Origin: Chloromonas sp. AAM2
Lineage: Eukaryota; Chlorophyta; Chlorophyceae; Chlamydomonadales; Chlamydomonadaceae
Direction: 5' to 3'
NCBI GenBank assembly: GCA_004335635.1
Contig: QAXH01006604.1
Coordinates: 1-13,218, forward strand
Length of the DNA stretch: 13,218 bases
Part shown: positions 1-10,500 of the stretch, in pieces
Layout: each line of letters begins with the position of its first letter
Numbering within the stretch: position 1 is the first letter of the stretch
Translations under genes and position numbers: made by a program
The notes under the pieces: model-generated
Databases searched by the model: none
Seen by the model: the letters and a program-made list of their open reading frames with translations, nothing else
Told to the model about the DNA's origin: nothing

Positions 1-578
1 CTAGGGTCAATCATGTCCTGCTCACGATACCTTCCCATGTTCACAAAGTTGAACAACTCTCTTCGCAAACATCCAACTATTGTACAGATTGCAGATTTTT
101 TTTTAGTCAAATGCCATAAGTGAGTAGTCCAACTTTCTTGAAGAACTTCCGTTAGTACACGTATGATGTGGGCAGAGGAACAACGCGAAGCCTCCAATCC
201 CTTAGTAGTGAACACACCCTCACTAATTAAAATTGCCATCCAAATGCCTGTTCTGCTGTTCTGTAGGCAAAAAAAAGCGTCCACAAGAGCGTGGGCTGTT
301 CTTAAGCCCACATGGACTTCTCTCTTAGGCCCACATGGACTCATATCTTGAGCAAGCTGGACTAACGCGCTTGGCATGCATCTTTCTCTCGCATGCATTT
401 TCTCTTTGCCCATCCACGTCGCCAACCGTCTTCAAACGTCAACGTCATCTCGGGCATTCCGACCTGTGACCCCATCCGGCGTAAAGGCCCTGCACGTGCA
501 CGGGAGCGCCACACCTTGGTTTGAGCCGACCTTGAGTAGGTAAGCATGCAGTGGGCATGAAAATTCCACCGAAAAAAT
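1..578. other. Intergenic stretch, no gene recognised
   Basis: I see no gene here. Open frames are short, overlap on both strands and resemble no family I know. A 13-base motif, GCCCACATGGACT, occurs twice about 24 bases apart near 307-345. The right end abuts one arm of the inverted repeat at 579-631. Confidence 0.6.
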
Positions 579-631
579 ATGTTTGCCAGTTCTGGGACAG
601 TTTCCAAGAACTGCACTGGAGCCAGTGTGAC
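579..631 (-). repeat. Inverted repeat arm A, matching the TPR gene start
   Basis: Read on the minus strand, this 53-base segment matches 1777-1829 at about 48 of 53 positions, and the core of 41 bases at 39 of 41. The pair is inverted and about 1.2 kb apart. In one frame both copies read Glu-Thr-Val-Pro-Glu-Leu-Ala-Asn-Ile-Phe, and the only base difference inside that peptide is silent (ATA against ATC). Copy B contains the proposed start codon of the TPR gene, so this arm may be a fragment of a paralogous first exon. Terminal repeats of an element are less likely, because I see no target duplication or transposase. Confidence 0.7.
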
Positions 632-1776
632 AACAGGGGGTAGGGGGCAATCTCAGTGCATTGTACTGTGGACGCCTGAGATGGTTGGTATTCCGTCTGC
701 AACAGTGTGGTGTGGGACTAAAGTGCCGGGCACGCCAAGCCGATGTATTGTTAGGGCCGCCTCCGTCCTCTGTTTCCTTGCTTGTACAGTTTGAGCCCAT
801 ACATGACGCACCCTGCCAGATTCATGCACATGTGAGAGGAAATGTTGCATGCGTGCCAACTGCAAGTAGCAGTCCTCAACGTTAGAGACCATGCAAGCAC
901 GCATGAGAGTGGGGGTGCGACTCGGCCTTATGACATGTTCTCGGCAGTTAGCACAGCTTCCGGACACCTTCACTCGCATTACGTTATGCATTATGTCGAA
1001 CCTAACTTGCGGACAGTGTGACGGCACTATCGCGAACACGCATCAGACTGCGATAGAGCTGGGATTGTAAACTGGGGCGAAGTCCATCCCAGGGCCAAGT
1101 GCGAAGGGCCAAGGGGCCGCAGGGGCCGCAGCAGGCGCACATGCCGCTGTACCATCATTGGGGCCAGGGCCCATGACTTTGGACAGGGATGACGAGGTTC
1201 AGCCTCTCAAGGTGATTATGAGCTGATGTAGACAGTGAGACGAGGTACACGGCGAGGCCCTTGCCATACCTTTCTAGACACAGCGCAACAGGATGGCACA
1301 GGCAAGAGAGAGACTTGCATGTGCATCACACAGAGATGCCGCTGCACACAGGTTCCAGAGGTCGTGGATGCTGGGGGAAAAACGACTAACTTGACTTTAG
1401 ATGACAAACGCTTGATTGACTTGATTGACTTGCAATGGCAAGTGCCAAGTTGCCAATGGCAGTGCTGCACAGAAACTGAAAATCATGTGTTCAACGCGTC
1501 ACATCAATAGATTCAATGGACTCTGTCACATGGTGCAGTGTAACCCAAATCATTCAGGACAGGTGGCACCTCTTTCTGGTGGCAGATGACACTTGGTGAC
1601 TAGGAGATGGTGCTTGTAACTGGCCAGACTTCACGGCTTGTACTACACGGCTATGGACTGCAGCTACCATCCTTTAAATTAGGTAGCGATTCGCTACAGC
1701 TACTATCCGACATTATCAGCTAATAGAATACAAACATGGCACAAAGACATTATCCTGCTTCCACCTAGTACCGACC
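632..1776. other. Intergenic stretch, no gene recognised
   Basis: This is the interval between the two inverted repeat arms. The longest minus-strand frame (653-1039) begins at GTG and matches nothing I recognise. Small direct repeats are visible: GGGGCCGCA twice near 1113-1130 and TTGATTGAC-type units near 1411-1432. No transposase or reverse transcriptase motif is visible between the arms, so there is no direct support for reading the interval as a mobile element. Confidence 0.5.
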
Positions 1777-1829
1777 GCCACACTGATTCCAGTGCAGTCC
1801 ATGGAAACTGTCCCAGAACTGGCAAACAT
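1777..1829 (+). repeat. Inverted repeat arm B, overlapping the TPR gene start
   Basis: This is the partner of the arm at 579-631 in opposite orientation. Its right part covers the ATG at 1801 and the first ten codons of the proposed first exon of the TPR gene. Outside the 53 bases the two loci quickly become unalignable by eye. Confidence 0.7.
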
Positions 1830-2792
1830 CTTTCCGTCGCAGCACCCTACACCGTCCTTGCTTGCTGGTGTCTCGTTGCGATTTGGCAAACGCACTTGTC
1901 AACGCTGTTTTGCTTTACAGGACATCAGCCCTACCACCGCTACCAGGAGTTCATGGCAGCCGGTCAAGATGCAGAGGGCACGCTGCAGCAGCAGTTGTTG
2001 GCACAATACATGCAAGCTCGTGAGTTGCTTTGCTCGGGCCACCCTGCGGAGGCAGAGCTTGCACTGCGACCGTTGTTACAATCTCAGCGGCGTGCAGTTG
2101 GCCCAGAGCATCCTCATACATTGGAGATCATGCATACACATGCATTTGCGCTGATGGACCTGGGCAGGAACACAGAGGCACTGTCGACCTTGCAGGAAGT
2201 TTTGCAGCTTAGACAGCAGACACTGGGCCATGACCACCCCAGGACATTGGCGACTGTCAGCGTGCTGTGTCATGTCATGCAAGACTTGGGCCAGCATGAA
2301 GACGCAGAGCCCATGCTGCAAATGCTGCACGACATCAACACCCGTGTGCTTGGCGCAGCTGACCCGGATACGCTCAAATGCCAGACGGCGTTGGCATGTG
2401 GCCTTTCACTCAAGGGCAACCAGGCAGACGCCGACATTCTGCTGCGTAATGCATTGGAGACAGCTCAAGCAAGCTGGGAACCGGATCACCCAGTAACGTT
2501 GCCCATCACAAACCGCTTGGCTGGATTTCTCGTATATCTAGGCAGGCATGCAGAGGCAGAGCCCTTGTACCAGTGTGCTGTTTATGCCAGCGGGCGTGCG
2601 TTTGGCGAACAACACCCGGACACCGTCGGCTTCATGACACACCATGCCATCTGCCTCTCAACCATGGGCAGAAATGCAAAGGCAGAGCCCATGCTCCGCA
2701 GCACAGTGAAGTTCTGCCGGCGCGTGCTTGGAGAGCGGGATTCACACACCGTTCGTTGCATGGCAGAGCATTCACACTGCCTGATGGCCTGA
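1801..2792 (+). CDS. Kinesin-light-chain-like TPR repeat protein, C-terminally truncated
   Basis: This probably encodes a protein-binding scaffold; the partner and pathway cannot be told. The preferred model joins 1801-1867 and 1921-2792 (312 residues). The intron of 53 nt starts GTGTCT and ends in TTTTGCTTTACAG, and the phase-1 junction restores the TPR frame. An unspliced alternative starts at ATG 1953 (279 residues); the frame upstream of it is open to 1683 but has no ATG. In the 312-residue numbering, TPR units of exactly 42 residues lie at about 51-92, 93-134, 135-176, 177-218, 219-260 and 261-302, with signatures such as LGRHAEAEPL and GxxHPxTL. That spacing is typical of kinesin-light-chain-type TPRs. 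A seventh unit stops after ten residues at TGA 2790-2792, just where an 8-base tandem duplication breaks the frame. There is no signal peptide or membrane segment. The gene may be a decaying paralog; family assignment is firm, while the start and end are less so. Confidence 0.72.
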
Positions 2793-2796
2793 TGGC
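2781..2796 (+). repeat. 8-bp tandem duplication ending the TPR frame
   Basis: CTGATGGC occurs twice in direct succession. The second copy brings the TGA at 2790-2792 into frame. Removing one copy on paper would continue the TPR reading with Leu-Gly-Arg-His-Lys-Asn, exactly the residues expected in a seventh TPR helix, before a TAG a few codons later. Confidence 0.85.
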
Positions 2797-3146
2797 CTTG
2801 GGTAGGCACAAGAATTAGGACAGAAGGATTAATAGAGTAGCGGAAACCAGCCATGCTGTGGTCATGATGATGATGTATGGTGGTCATGTGTGGTGGGCCT
2901 GGCTAGCTGCAATATGATACATGGATTAAAAATGGATCTGTACACGGGACAGGCTTCGATGGCTGCCATTGCTAGGTTGCCTGCTTACAGGCCTATGTCG
3001 TGCCACTCCTGCCTGGCAAGCAATAGTGGCGCCCTTGCACGTTTCTAGCGCGTTTGATAGTTATTTCTGGCACCCTCTTTTGGCAGTCTGATGGAAACTG
3101 CCCAGTATACGATCAACCCCAGGCTCTCCGTTTCTATCGATCACAT

Positions 3147-3230
3147 GCATACTGGTGCATGCCTACATGGTGCATGCCTACATGGTGCATGCCTACATGG
3201 TGCATGCATACTGGTGCATGCCTATACGGT
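3147..3230. repeat. 15-bp minisatellite built on GCATGC
   Basis: About five units of the type GGTGCATGCCTACAT follow each other, some changed to a GCATACT variant. Each unit contains the palindrome GCATGC. A cysteine- and tryptophan-rich frame runs through it because 15 is a multiple of three, which is not evidence of coding. Confidence 0.85.
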
Positions 3231-3427
3231 GCGTGCAGTCTGACAACCAACCTCCACCAAATGCAAGCGTGGTGTGTCCTCAGACTAGCTCATTTCGCCC
3301 AACTGAAGCAATCAACCAACATGGGTCGTACGAACTCGCACGCTCCAGTGCAGCTGGTGCATGCTGGGTGATGTGCTCAACGCTTTGACTTGTGCCCTCT
3401 TTCGATTTTGTGATGTGCCCAAACGTC

Positions 3428-3535
3428 GCCTTCTGTTGCTCAGGTTTGGTCAGGACAGTATCCCGCCTCGTCTCTTGCATGGCTTGCTCGTCTCTTGCAT
3501 GGCTTGCTCCCGCTCAGTGCATGTGGGGTGGAGGT
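3428..3535 (-). repeat. Dispersed repeat family, copy 1 (reverse orientation)
   Basis: Read on the minus strand this matches the segment at 8725-8826 over about 100 bases: shared blocks include ACATGCACYGAGCG, GCAAGCCATGCA, the TACYGTCCTRACCAA region and CTGAGCAACAGA. It also contains an exact tandem duplication of 20 bases (3469-3488 and 3489-3508) that copies 2 and 3 lack. No coding capacity is evident, so it may be a short nonautonomous element. Confidence 0.7.
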
Positions 3536-3911
3536 GATGTGCCACAGTGTGGTCTTGTATCGACAACACTGGTAATGCAAAATCCCTGCATGTACCAGCC
3601 CACCGCACATCATGATGAATGATTTGTGCACAAGGAAACGTCGCAACTGACAGTAAATTGTGCACAAGGAAACATGCTGCTGCTGATCACAAGAGGGAGG
3701 GGGACTCCACCACACATTTGTAATTTCTGTCACCTGTGCCGAGCTTCTTCACGACAAGCGAGCCCGTGCAGTAGAGCCAACCTGTCAGAGTCTTATATTC
3801 TTTGTCTTACATTCAATGGCACATTGAGAGATCCAAGGCAAGCAAATAGCTCATTACAGAACAAAAGTGTGGCCCTGTGCTTGCCTTGCGTTGCCGACCC
3901 TGACCAACAGG

Positions 3912-4035
3912 CAGAAAGAAAGCAAGAGTTAACCAGGCACCACCCCTTGAACTGCTGAGCAGTCCTCTCCGGACTGAAGGCCATGTCAACAACAACAGAA
4001 AGGAAGCAAGAGTAAACCAGGCACCACTCTACTTC
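3912..4035. repeat. Divergent direct duplication, offset 84 bp
   Basis: A segment beginning CAGAAAG at 3912 recurs at 3996 with several changes; both run through GCAAGAG, AACCAGGCACCAC and end near CAACTGC or GAACTGC. About 40 bases are clearly alignable. No function is apparent. Confidence 0.65.
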
Positions 4036-4599
4036 AACTGCAGGCGCTCATCTTGTCGTTTTGAAAAAACTGTTGTGTTTATGTTTCAAGAGGAACATGT
4101 ATCGTGTTCTGCTGTGCCTACATCGCAAGAAATTGCTGACCTGGCCTTAACCTACAACAAATTGTGGGCCTTCGGTGAGCATGACCTTCAAATTCGTGGT
4201 GCTTCCAAGTATTCAAGTCTGTCACGCACATCGACGTACCTTCAATTACTACATTAATGGTTCTTCCACTCACTCAACTTGACCTTCAGGCGACTGAATC
4301 CCCGCCTGCCCAGGCCGTTGTCACAATGCTTCAACAAGGCAGGTGTACCACCAAAGCCCTCCTTACCAAGGCATAACGTCTGGCTCTTTCGCAACACACA
4401 ACGTTTGACTTTGAAACATGCAGTGTTTGGCTTCCCTGCAACAATCGACCCCGGCAAGAAATCATCACCACATCACAGCTCCTCTGCTGCCTAGACGCAT
4501 CTGTGCCGAAGAGAATATCCTGCTGTTGAGAAGCATATCAGGTGTGAAATTGTTGACCGCTGTAGCACACATGGCTTGTGATGCCCAATCCCCAGTGCC

Positions 4600-7500
4600 T
4601 TAAAGGGTTGGTGTCGGCTCATCCCACAATTCGTCCAGTGTTTTGTAGGGCCCAGCCGGGTTGACCAGAAAGGTGCCGGGAACCAGCCGCAACTGCAGCA
4701 GTGACAGAACAAGGAGAAACATGAGAGTTACAGCAGGCGACAGGGAAGTGTGTGTATCACGCCAGGAAAACACTGGCAACGGTCCAAATGAGGCACGTGG
4801 ACACAAAGCTTGTGCACATGATGCACATGAAGTGAGCTTGGGGCTGTTCCGGTCGATGGTTGGTGAGCACTGTGTTCCTACGAGCACCCTGTACCAGTAC
4901 CCCGTTATGCATGTCCGCTTGAACACATAAATTGCCCCCACTGATGTAAACAGATAAATGCAGCAGAACCTACATGCGGCATGAGCGCTAACAACCCTAG
5001 ATGTGATGGCATCCCTGCGCTGCCAGTGGCAGAATCCCGCTTATGTTCTTTGTGCCCACTGGCCTTTGCATGATTCACACCACTTCTTCTAGGGTCACAC
5101 GGCAAACCCCCTTCACTGTTTCCTCCAGGTGCCTATCATTGCACTGGCCCCTGCCATTGTTTCCCCCCCTGAACGTCCTCCAATTCTCATTGCTGCAGTG
5201 ACCCCGCCCAGTGCGCCTCTGGCCGTACATCCACCACGGCCGACATCTACCTCTATCATGACTAACATTTCCAGCAATGACATCGCCAGCATCGAAAGCC
5301 ACCCCGGTCAAGTAGTTTAAAGCAGCCCCCCCCCCCCCTTCCAACGCGCCCTCTTTTCTCAGGTGGTCAAAACCACTGCCTTTCCCCAGCTGGTGATAAG
5401 GCCTCCAACCCCCCCCTAGCTGCTGAAGACAACCCCCCAAGCTCCCATCGCATGGCCACCTGTGTCTTGATGCTGTTGATCTCCTGCATTGCCTCCTCCG
5501 GTATCGCCCAGTGGATGACGTCCATGTTCGCCTCGATGCGCTGCGGGTGCACGCTCTTGGGCAGCACACTCGTGCCGCGCTGAATGGCCCAACGGATCAT
5601 CACCTGCAAGAGCACGTGTGTGCATCAATGAGTCGGCACGGGTCTTATTGATGTGGGCTAAGCTCTGTGGTTTGTTATGCAGTCATTCAACTTTGTACGC
5701 CGTTGTTCGACCAAGGCTAGTTTAGGGCGGTGTTGTTTGTGTGTGGCCAGCACATGTCGGGCATGCATGGCCGCACAAATCAGAACCCCAAAAAGCCGGA
5801 AAAAAACAGTGTAATGTGATAACTCTCCTTGGAGCCTGCCGTCTATTGGCGGCCAGAGAGTCTGTGGGGCCTGTCATACGGTCGTACAACTAACCTAACC
5901 GAACTACAACCAACCAGTCACCAACTAACCTGGGCTGGGCTCTTCCCCAGTTGCTGCGCCACCTTGAGTATGACGGGGTCCCTCATGGGGCTGGGCGTGT
6001 CCTCCGGCCGCCGCATGATGGCTGCACACACACGTCACATGACGCCCATCAAGTCACTGGACGGCAGCACAATTATGCAATTATGTCATTATGCAATGCA
6101 AGGGTGGGTCAGGACTGACACAACCGTTTCCACGGAACGTCCTATCTCGGCGTGGATGTTGGCTGGGCATTCCTAATGTGTCAGCTAGCCAATGTATTTT
6201 GTGCCTCTTGGCGTGTGTTGGCAGGTCCGGCGTGGGTTGTCAACGCATGCCAAAATGCAAATCAGTCTTTGCGTATAGTACGACAAACGTTTTGAACTCG
6301 TTGTCTGACCAGAATTCACAGTACCCATAACTATTATGTGCCCTGCGATTCGGACCACAAAGTATCATGTGCCCCGGGATGTGAACCGCAGGCAGAAATA
6401 TTTGGTTTGTTTCTTTTCATGCCCTTCTTATCATGAAATTGAGACTACTATATTCGGAATCAGACACCCAGGCTTGCCTGCGCTGTCCGGCGAGCCCAGG
6501 GGTGAGTATGCAGTCATGTGTATGCCGTGGCCCGTGCACCAGGTCAGCAGCGCGTCATTGCGCCAGTAGGGGTGCGCCTCAACCTGTACGGCCACGCATT
6601 GGCATGTGTGTGAGCAGTGCGTGGCATGCGTGCGTGTGGCTAAATATCGTCCGCATGATCTTCCAAGGGGTCAAGCCAGGATCCTCCATCCCTGGTACGT
6701 GTGCCACATGCGTGTGTGAGCAGTGTGCGTGGCATGCGTGTGTGAGTGTGTGGCATGCGTGTGTGAGTGTGTGACATGCGTGTGTGAGCAGTGTGCGTGG
6801 CATGCGTGTGTGAGTGTGTGGCATGCGTGTGTGACATGCGTGTGTGGCCCGTGCGTGTGTGGCTCCGACTTCAGTAGCGCCCAATGTTTGTCATGTTTCA
6901 TGAGATGCAAGAGGAAAGGCTCAACAAGCCGTTTTCGTGGTTGCTGGTAGCCTTGCCTTAGCTATACCCTGCCCTTGTCCTAGCATTGGCATACCTTATT
7001 CCACTCTACCCTACCCTACCCTTACCCTTTACCGTCCCTTTGCCCCTGGTCTGATGCCCCTGCCCGTTTGTCCCCCTGCCCCTGTCTTTCTGGTTATATT
7101 TATAGCAGCGAACGCACACACAAGCTGTGTACTACTCTGAGAAAGAAACAAACAAGGCGCAAAAGGCACAGTCTGATCCTTACCTGGTTTACCGCAGGGG
7201 GTATGGTGGCCTGGTTGATGAGGTCACTGAGCTTGACGATACTGAAGTTCGACACGCCGATCGACCGCACAAGACCCTGCCGGGGGGCAAGCGGACATGG
7301 AGACGTTAGACCATGCACGGCACATGGGGTGCAGGTGCGACCTCTAACTATCTCGCAACCCTTACTGATCCTTAGGTCTCAAATCCACGTACTCACATGC
7401 TCATTCTGCAACACTGCCACAGGGCCTTTTCCAGTTTGCAAAATCTTCAGTACTCCTTTACAGTTTCCTTTACTTTACGATAATTCTCCTGCTTTTTCAC

Positions 7501-10500
7501 AGTACCTTTACAGTAATCTTTTACAGTACTCTTCTGCCCCTTATCATCAACCCTGTGTGAGCACTGACACTCCAGCAATGACTGTGAGACAGGGCACGTG
7601 GAGCGCATAACCGCGCGCTTAGCCCCCCATCGTTATCTTGTTGTATTGTTGACGACACTCCCGCGCCTTGTGCTGATGCACTGAATTGAACGTCACCATG
7701 TGCCTATGTGCCGGATTCCTTTTTGAGCGTTTCAAAACGCCTGAAACTGATTCAGTGTATCAACCTCACTTGTCCACGAGCGCTTCCATTGCCTTCCACA
7801 AGTCAATGATAGGGGTACGATCAATCTTTTCACATCATTCCATGCTGTTCATGCAATTTTGTCAGTGCAAACCTCCCACCTTCTCCACCAGCGCTTCCAT
7901 GGCCCTCCACGTGTCAATGACAGCGGGGCGGATGGCCGGGCCTGGCAGACTGGAGGGCCAGTGGATCAAGTACAGGTCCAGGTAGGACACCTGCGCTCAC
8001 ACAACCACGTGTCAATACTCACACCATCACACATCACACATCACACGTCATCAGTCGCACTGTCACACATGCTCATCTACACTAGATCAGGTAACGGGTC
8101 AAGGCAGGACACCTGCACGATTACATCAGGTGGGTCCACATGCACCGAGCGCAAATGCTAGCAGGCCATATACGAGACAAGGTGGAGGTTGGCTAACCCA
8201 CACATTACCATCAAAACCACTGGTAACAAGATATCAGGGAATTCTAAAAAACATTGTCAGCGCAGCACAAACCTTCCTGGCCCAGCTCCGCACCCTCCAG
8301 CCCCTGCACTTACTCTCCCTGACAGCCCCTGACTCCTTCCCTTCAACCCCGCTCGTCTGTCCCTTTCCTTTCCCTCCCCCTCCCGCCCTATCCTTCTGCA
8401 GGACCCCTTCCCAGCTGCTGGGTCGCTACGTTGATTGCAAAAACACAGTTAGTTGTGTTAGTGACAGTATATGATATGATAGTGTACGCACCTGCAGGTC
8501 CTGTAGTGTCTTCTTCAGCGCCACCTCGACACTCTCAGGCGCATGGTGCGTGTTCCTGGGACACAAGCAGCAGCAATTGGCACACCGTCAGTACCGAGAT
8601 GTGCTGGTATGGATATATACACACATATATATATATATATATATGTATATATTACTTACATATGGTATGTATATATATATATATATATATATTACTTTCA
8701 TATACTTATATAGAAAATATTAACTACATCAGGGGGGCCCACATGCACCGAGCGCGAACGCTAGCAAGCCATGCATGAGATGAGGCTGGATACCGTCCTA
8801 ACCAATCCTGAGCAACAGACGGCAAGTCCAAGACGTTGAAGGCGTATGGATGAAGGACGTATTGCGCGGTTGGAGGAACGAACACAAACAAGAAGCATGC
8901 AAGCATGTAGGCTCCAACAAGCGTGATGAGTAGGTTCCATCAGAAGAGGAATCAAGAGTAAGCAGGTGATGTAACCAAGCAGACACTGTTTGACACTGTC
9001 AGCAGACACTGTTTGACACTGTCGTTTGTCGTTTGGCACCGCCAATAATTTGTATGCATCACCGTGCACTTGCAGAGAAGGTACCGGCGAGGTGGCAAGG
9101 AGAAGAGCTTCAAGACTGGAGGATTTCCAAGCTCCCATGACAATCGATTGACTTGATATGTCACTCCTTGATATGCCAGTTCCACTTCGGGTGATCGCTT
9201 CAGTGTGGCATGTCCTTAAATGGGCCATGAAGTAACGTCATATGGCAAAAAATGCCGCTTGAATGACTGGAATTCGCGATCGACAGTTGACATTGTGAGG
9301 GTTGCCATTGCCCTAGCTCTGACACTGACCTTGACCCTGCCAATCTTTTAAACCATGCCATTTTTATGGCTAACGGGATGCTTTTGGAAGTTGTTCTGTG
9401 GGGTGATGGCCACAAGGGCCTCACCTCCCCTTGGTGACACGGTCAGATTCCTCTTTACTAAGAGAAATTTTTGCAATTTGCGCAAGTAGTTGATATTTGC
9501 GTTGGACATGCCACATGGTGTGCACTCCCTCCTTGTAACCCTGAACCCTGATGTCAAACGTACCACGTGTCTTGGTATCTTGCCTTACCATAGCTTTGAT
9601 GTGATGAAGAGCTCCTCCCGCTTGACCACACCCTGCTTTATAACGGCTGCCAGGCCCTCGCCCACCTGAAACACGTTAGCATGAAGCACATAGAAACCGC
9701 CATGCAAAAAGAAGACACGATGGCAGTAGGCATATACAATACCGTACAGTTGGTACACGGCTGTGTAGGGAAATAGGGCATTGTAAACGGGTATAGGAAC
9801 AGGCTAAGAGTACAAAGACCTAGGCCAAAGGTGTGCAACACGCACTGCAAAGCTGGGAAACGGGAAAATGCTGAAGCCAGTGTAACACGGCATACTGTGG
9901 TGTTGGCTTGGTTGAACCTCAGTATGGCCAAAAGACAGTACAGTACGTGAACCTCTGAAGTTAATCTCCCCATATGTAATCAATACATGTACATATATAT
10001 ATAACTATAACATCTCTCTTACGCCGCCCTGCCTTCCTCTGCCCTCGGCTTTGGTTGGAATCTGTTGTCCCCGGTGGTCTTGTGTGCACCCCTGTGTTCC
10101 CGGCTCGCTTCGTGTACGAGTCGGCTTCCATGGCGGCAACAGGACGCTATGTGCACAGCATTTATGTTGTGGCCGTACCTCGTGTTCGTTAGCGTACACG
10201 GCCGCGCAGTCGATGTGCCGGTAACCCGCCTTGATGGCGTGCTGCACTGCGTCCCGCACCTCGCCTGGGGCAGACTTCCTGCGATGGACCAGGGCGGAGG
10301 GGTGTGCTCGCCTACCGCTTATGATCAGACTGAGTGCGTCACAAAGTATACAGCAGCCTGCCTGGTTGCCTGGTGGCGTGCCCAACGTGAAACGCAAACC
10401 AACACGAACGAGACAGCAGAGCTGCATTATATGCCGCTGAGTCATGAATATTGCAACCCTTTTGTCGTACTGTGTCCTCACCATGTGCCAAGGCCCACAA

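Larger units (their letters stand above)
2797..4599. other. Intergenic stretch between convergent genes
   Basis: This separates the ends of the plus-strand TPR gene and the minus-strand reductase gene, so it must hold both 3' untranslated regions. I found neither AATAAA nor the algal TGTAA signal on the minus strand in the 350 bases after the reductase stop. It contains a 15-bp minisatellite (3147-3230), a dispersed repeat copy (3428-3535), a pair of GTGCACAAGGAAAC motifs 35 bases apart near 3625 and 3660, and a divergent duplication starting at 3912 and 3996. No convincing open frame is present. Confidence 0.55.

Noticed and set aside
653..1039. 128-codon minus-strand frame as a gene
   Set aside because: It begins at GTG, overlaps other frames of similar size and shows no recognisable domain or splice context.
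3054..3388. Cysteine-tryptophan repeat peptide
   Set aside because: A 15-bp minisatellite keeps phase by arithmetic; no start, splice or conservation signal supports translation.
6579..6910. His/Thr-rich frames as a histidine-rich protein
   Set aside because: They are translations of a GTGTG minisatellite within intron 6; all frames of such a repeat stay open.
7000..7036. Telomere-like repeat (CCCTACCCTACCCTTACCC)
   Set aside because: Only about three imperfect units lie inside an intron; this is too short and irregular to call a telomeric or interstitial telomeric array.
8761..9228. 155-codon minus-strand frame inside reductase intron 3
   Set aside because: It runs through an exact tandem duplication and a dispersed repeat, matches no family I know, and its end simply translates the repeat also found at 3428-3535.
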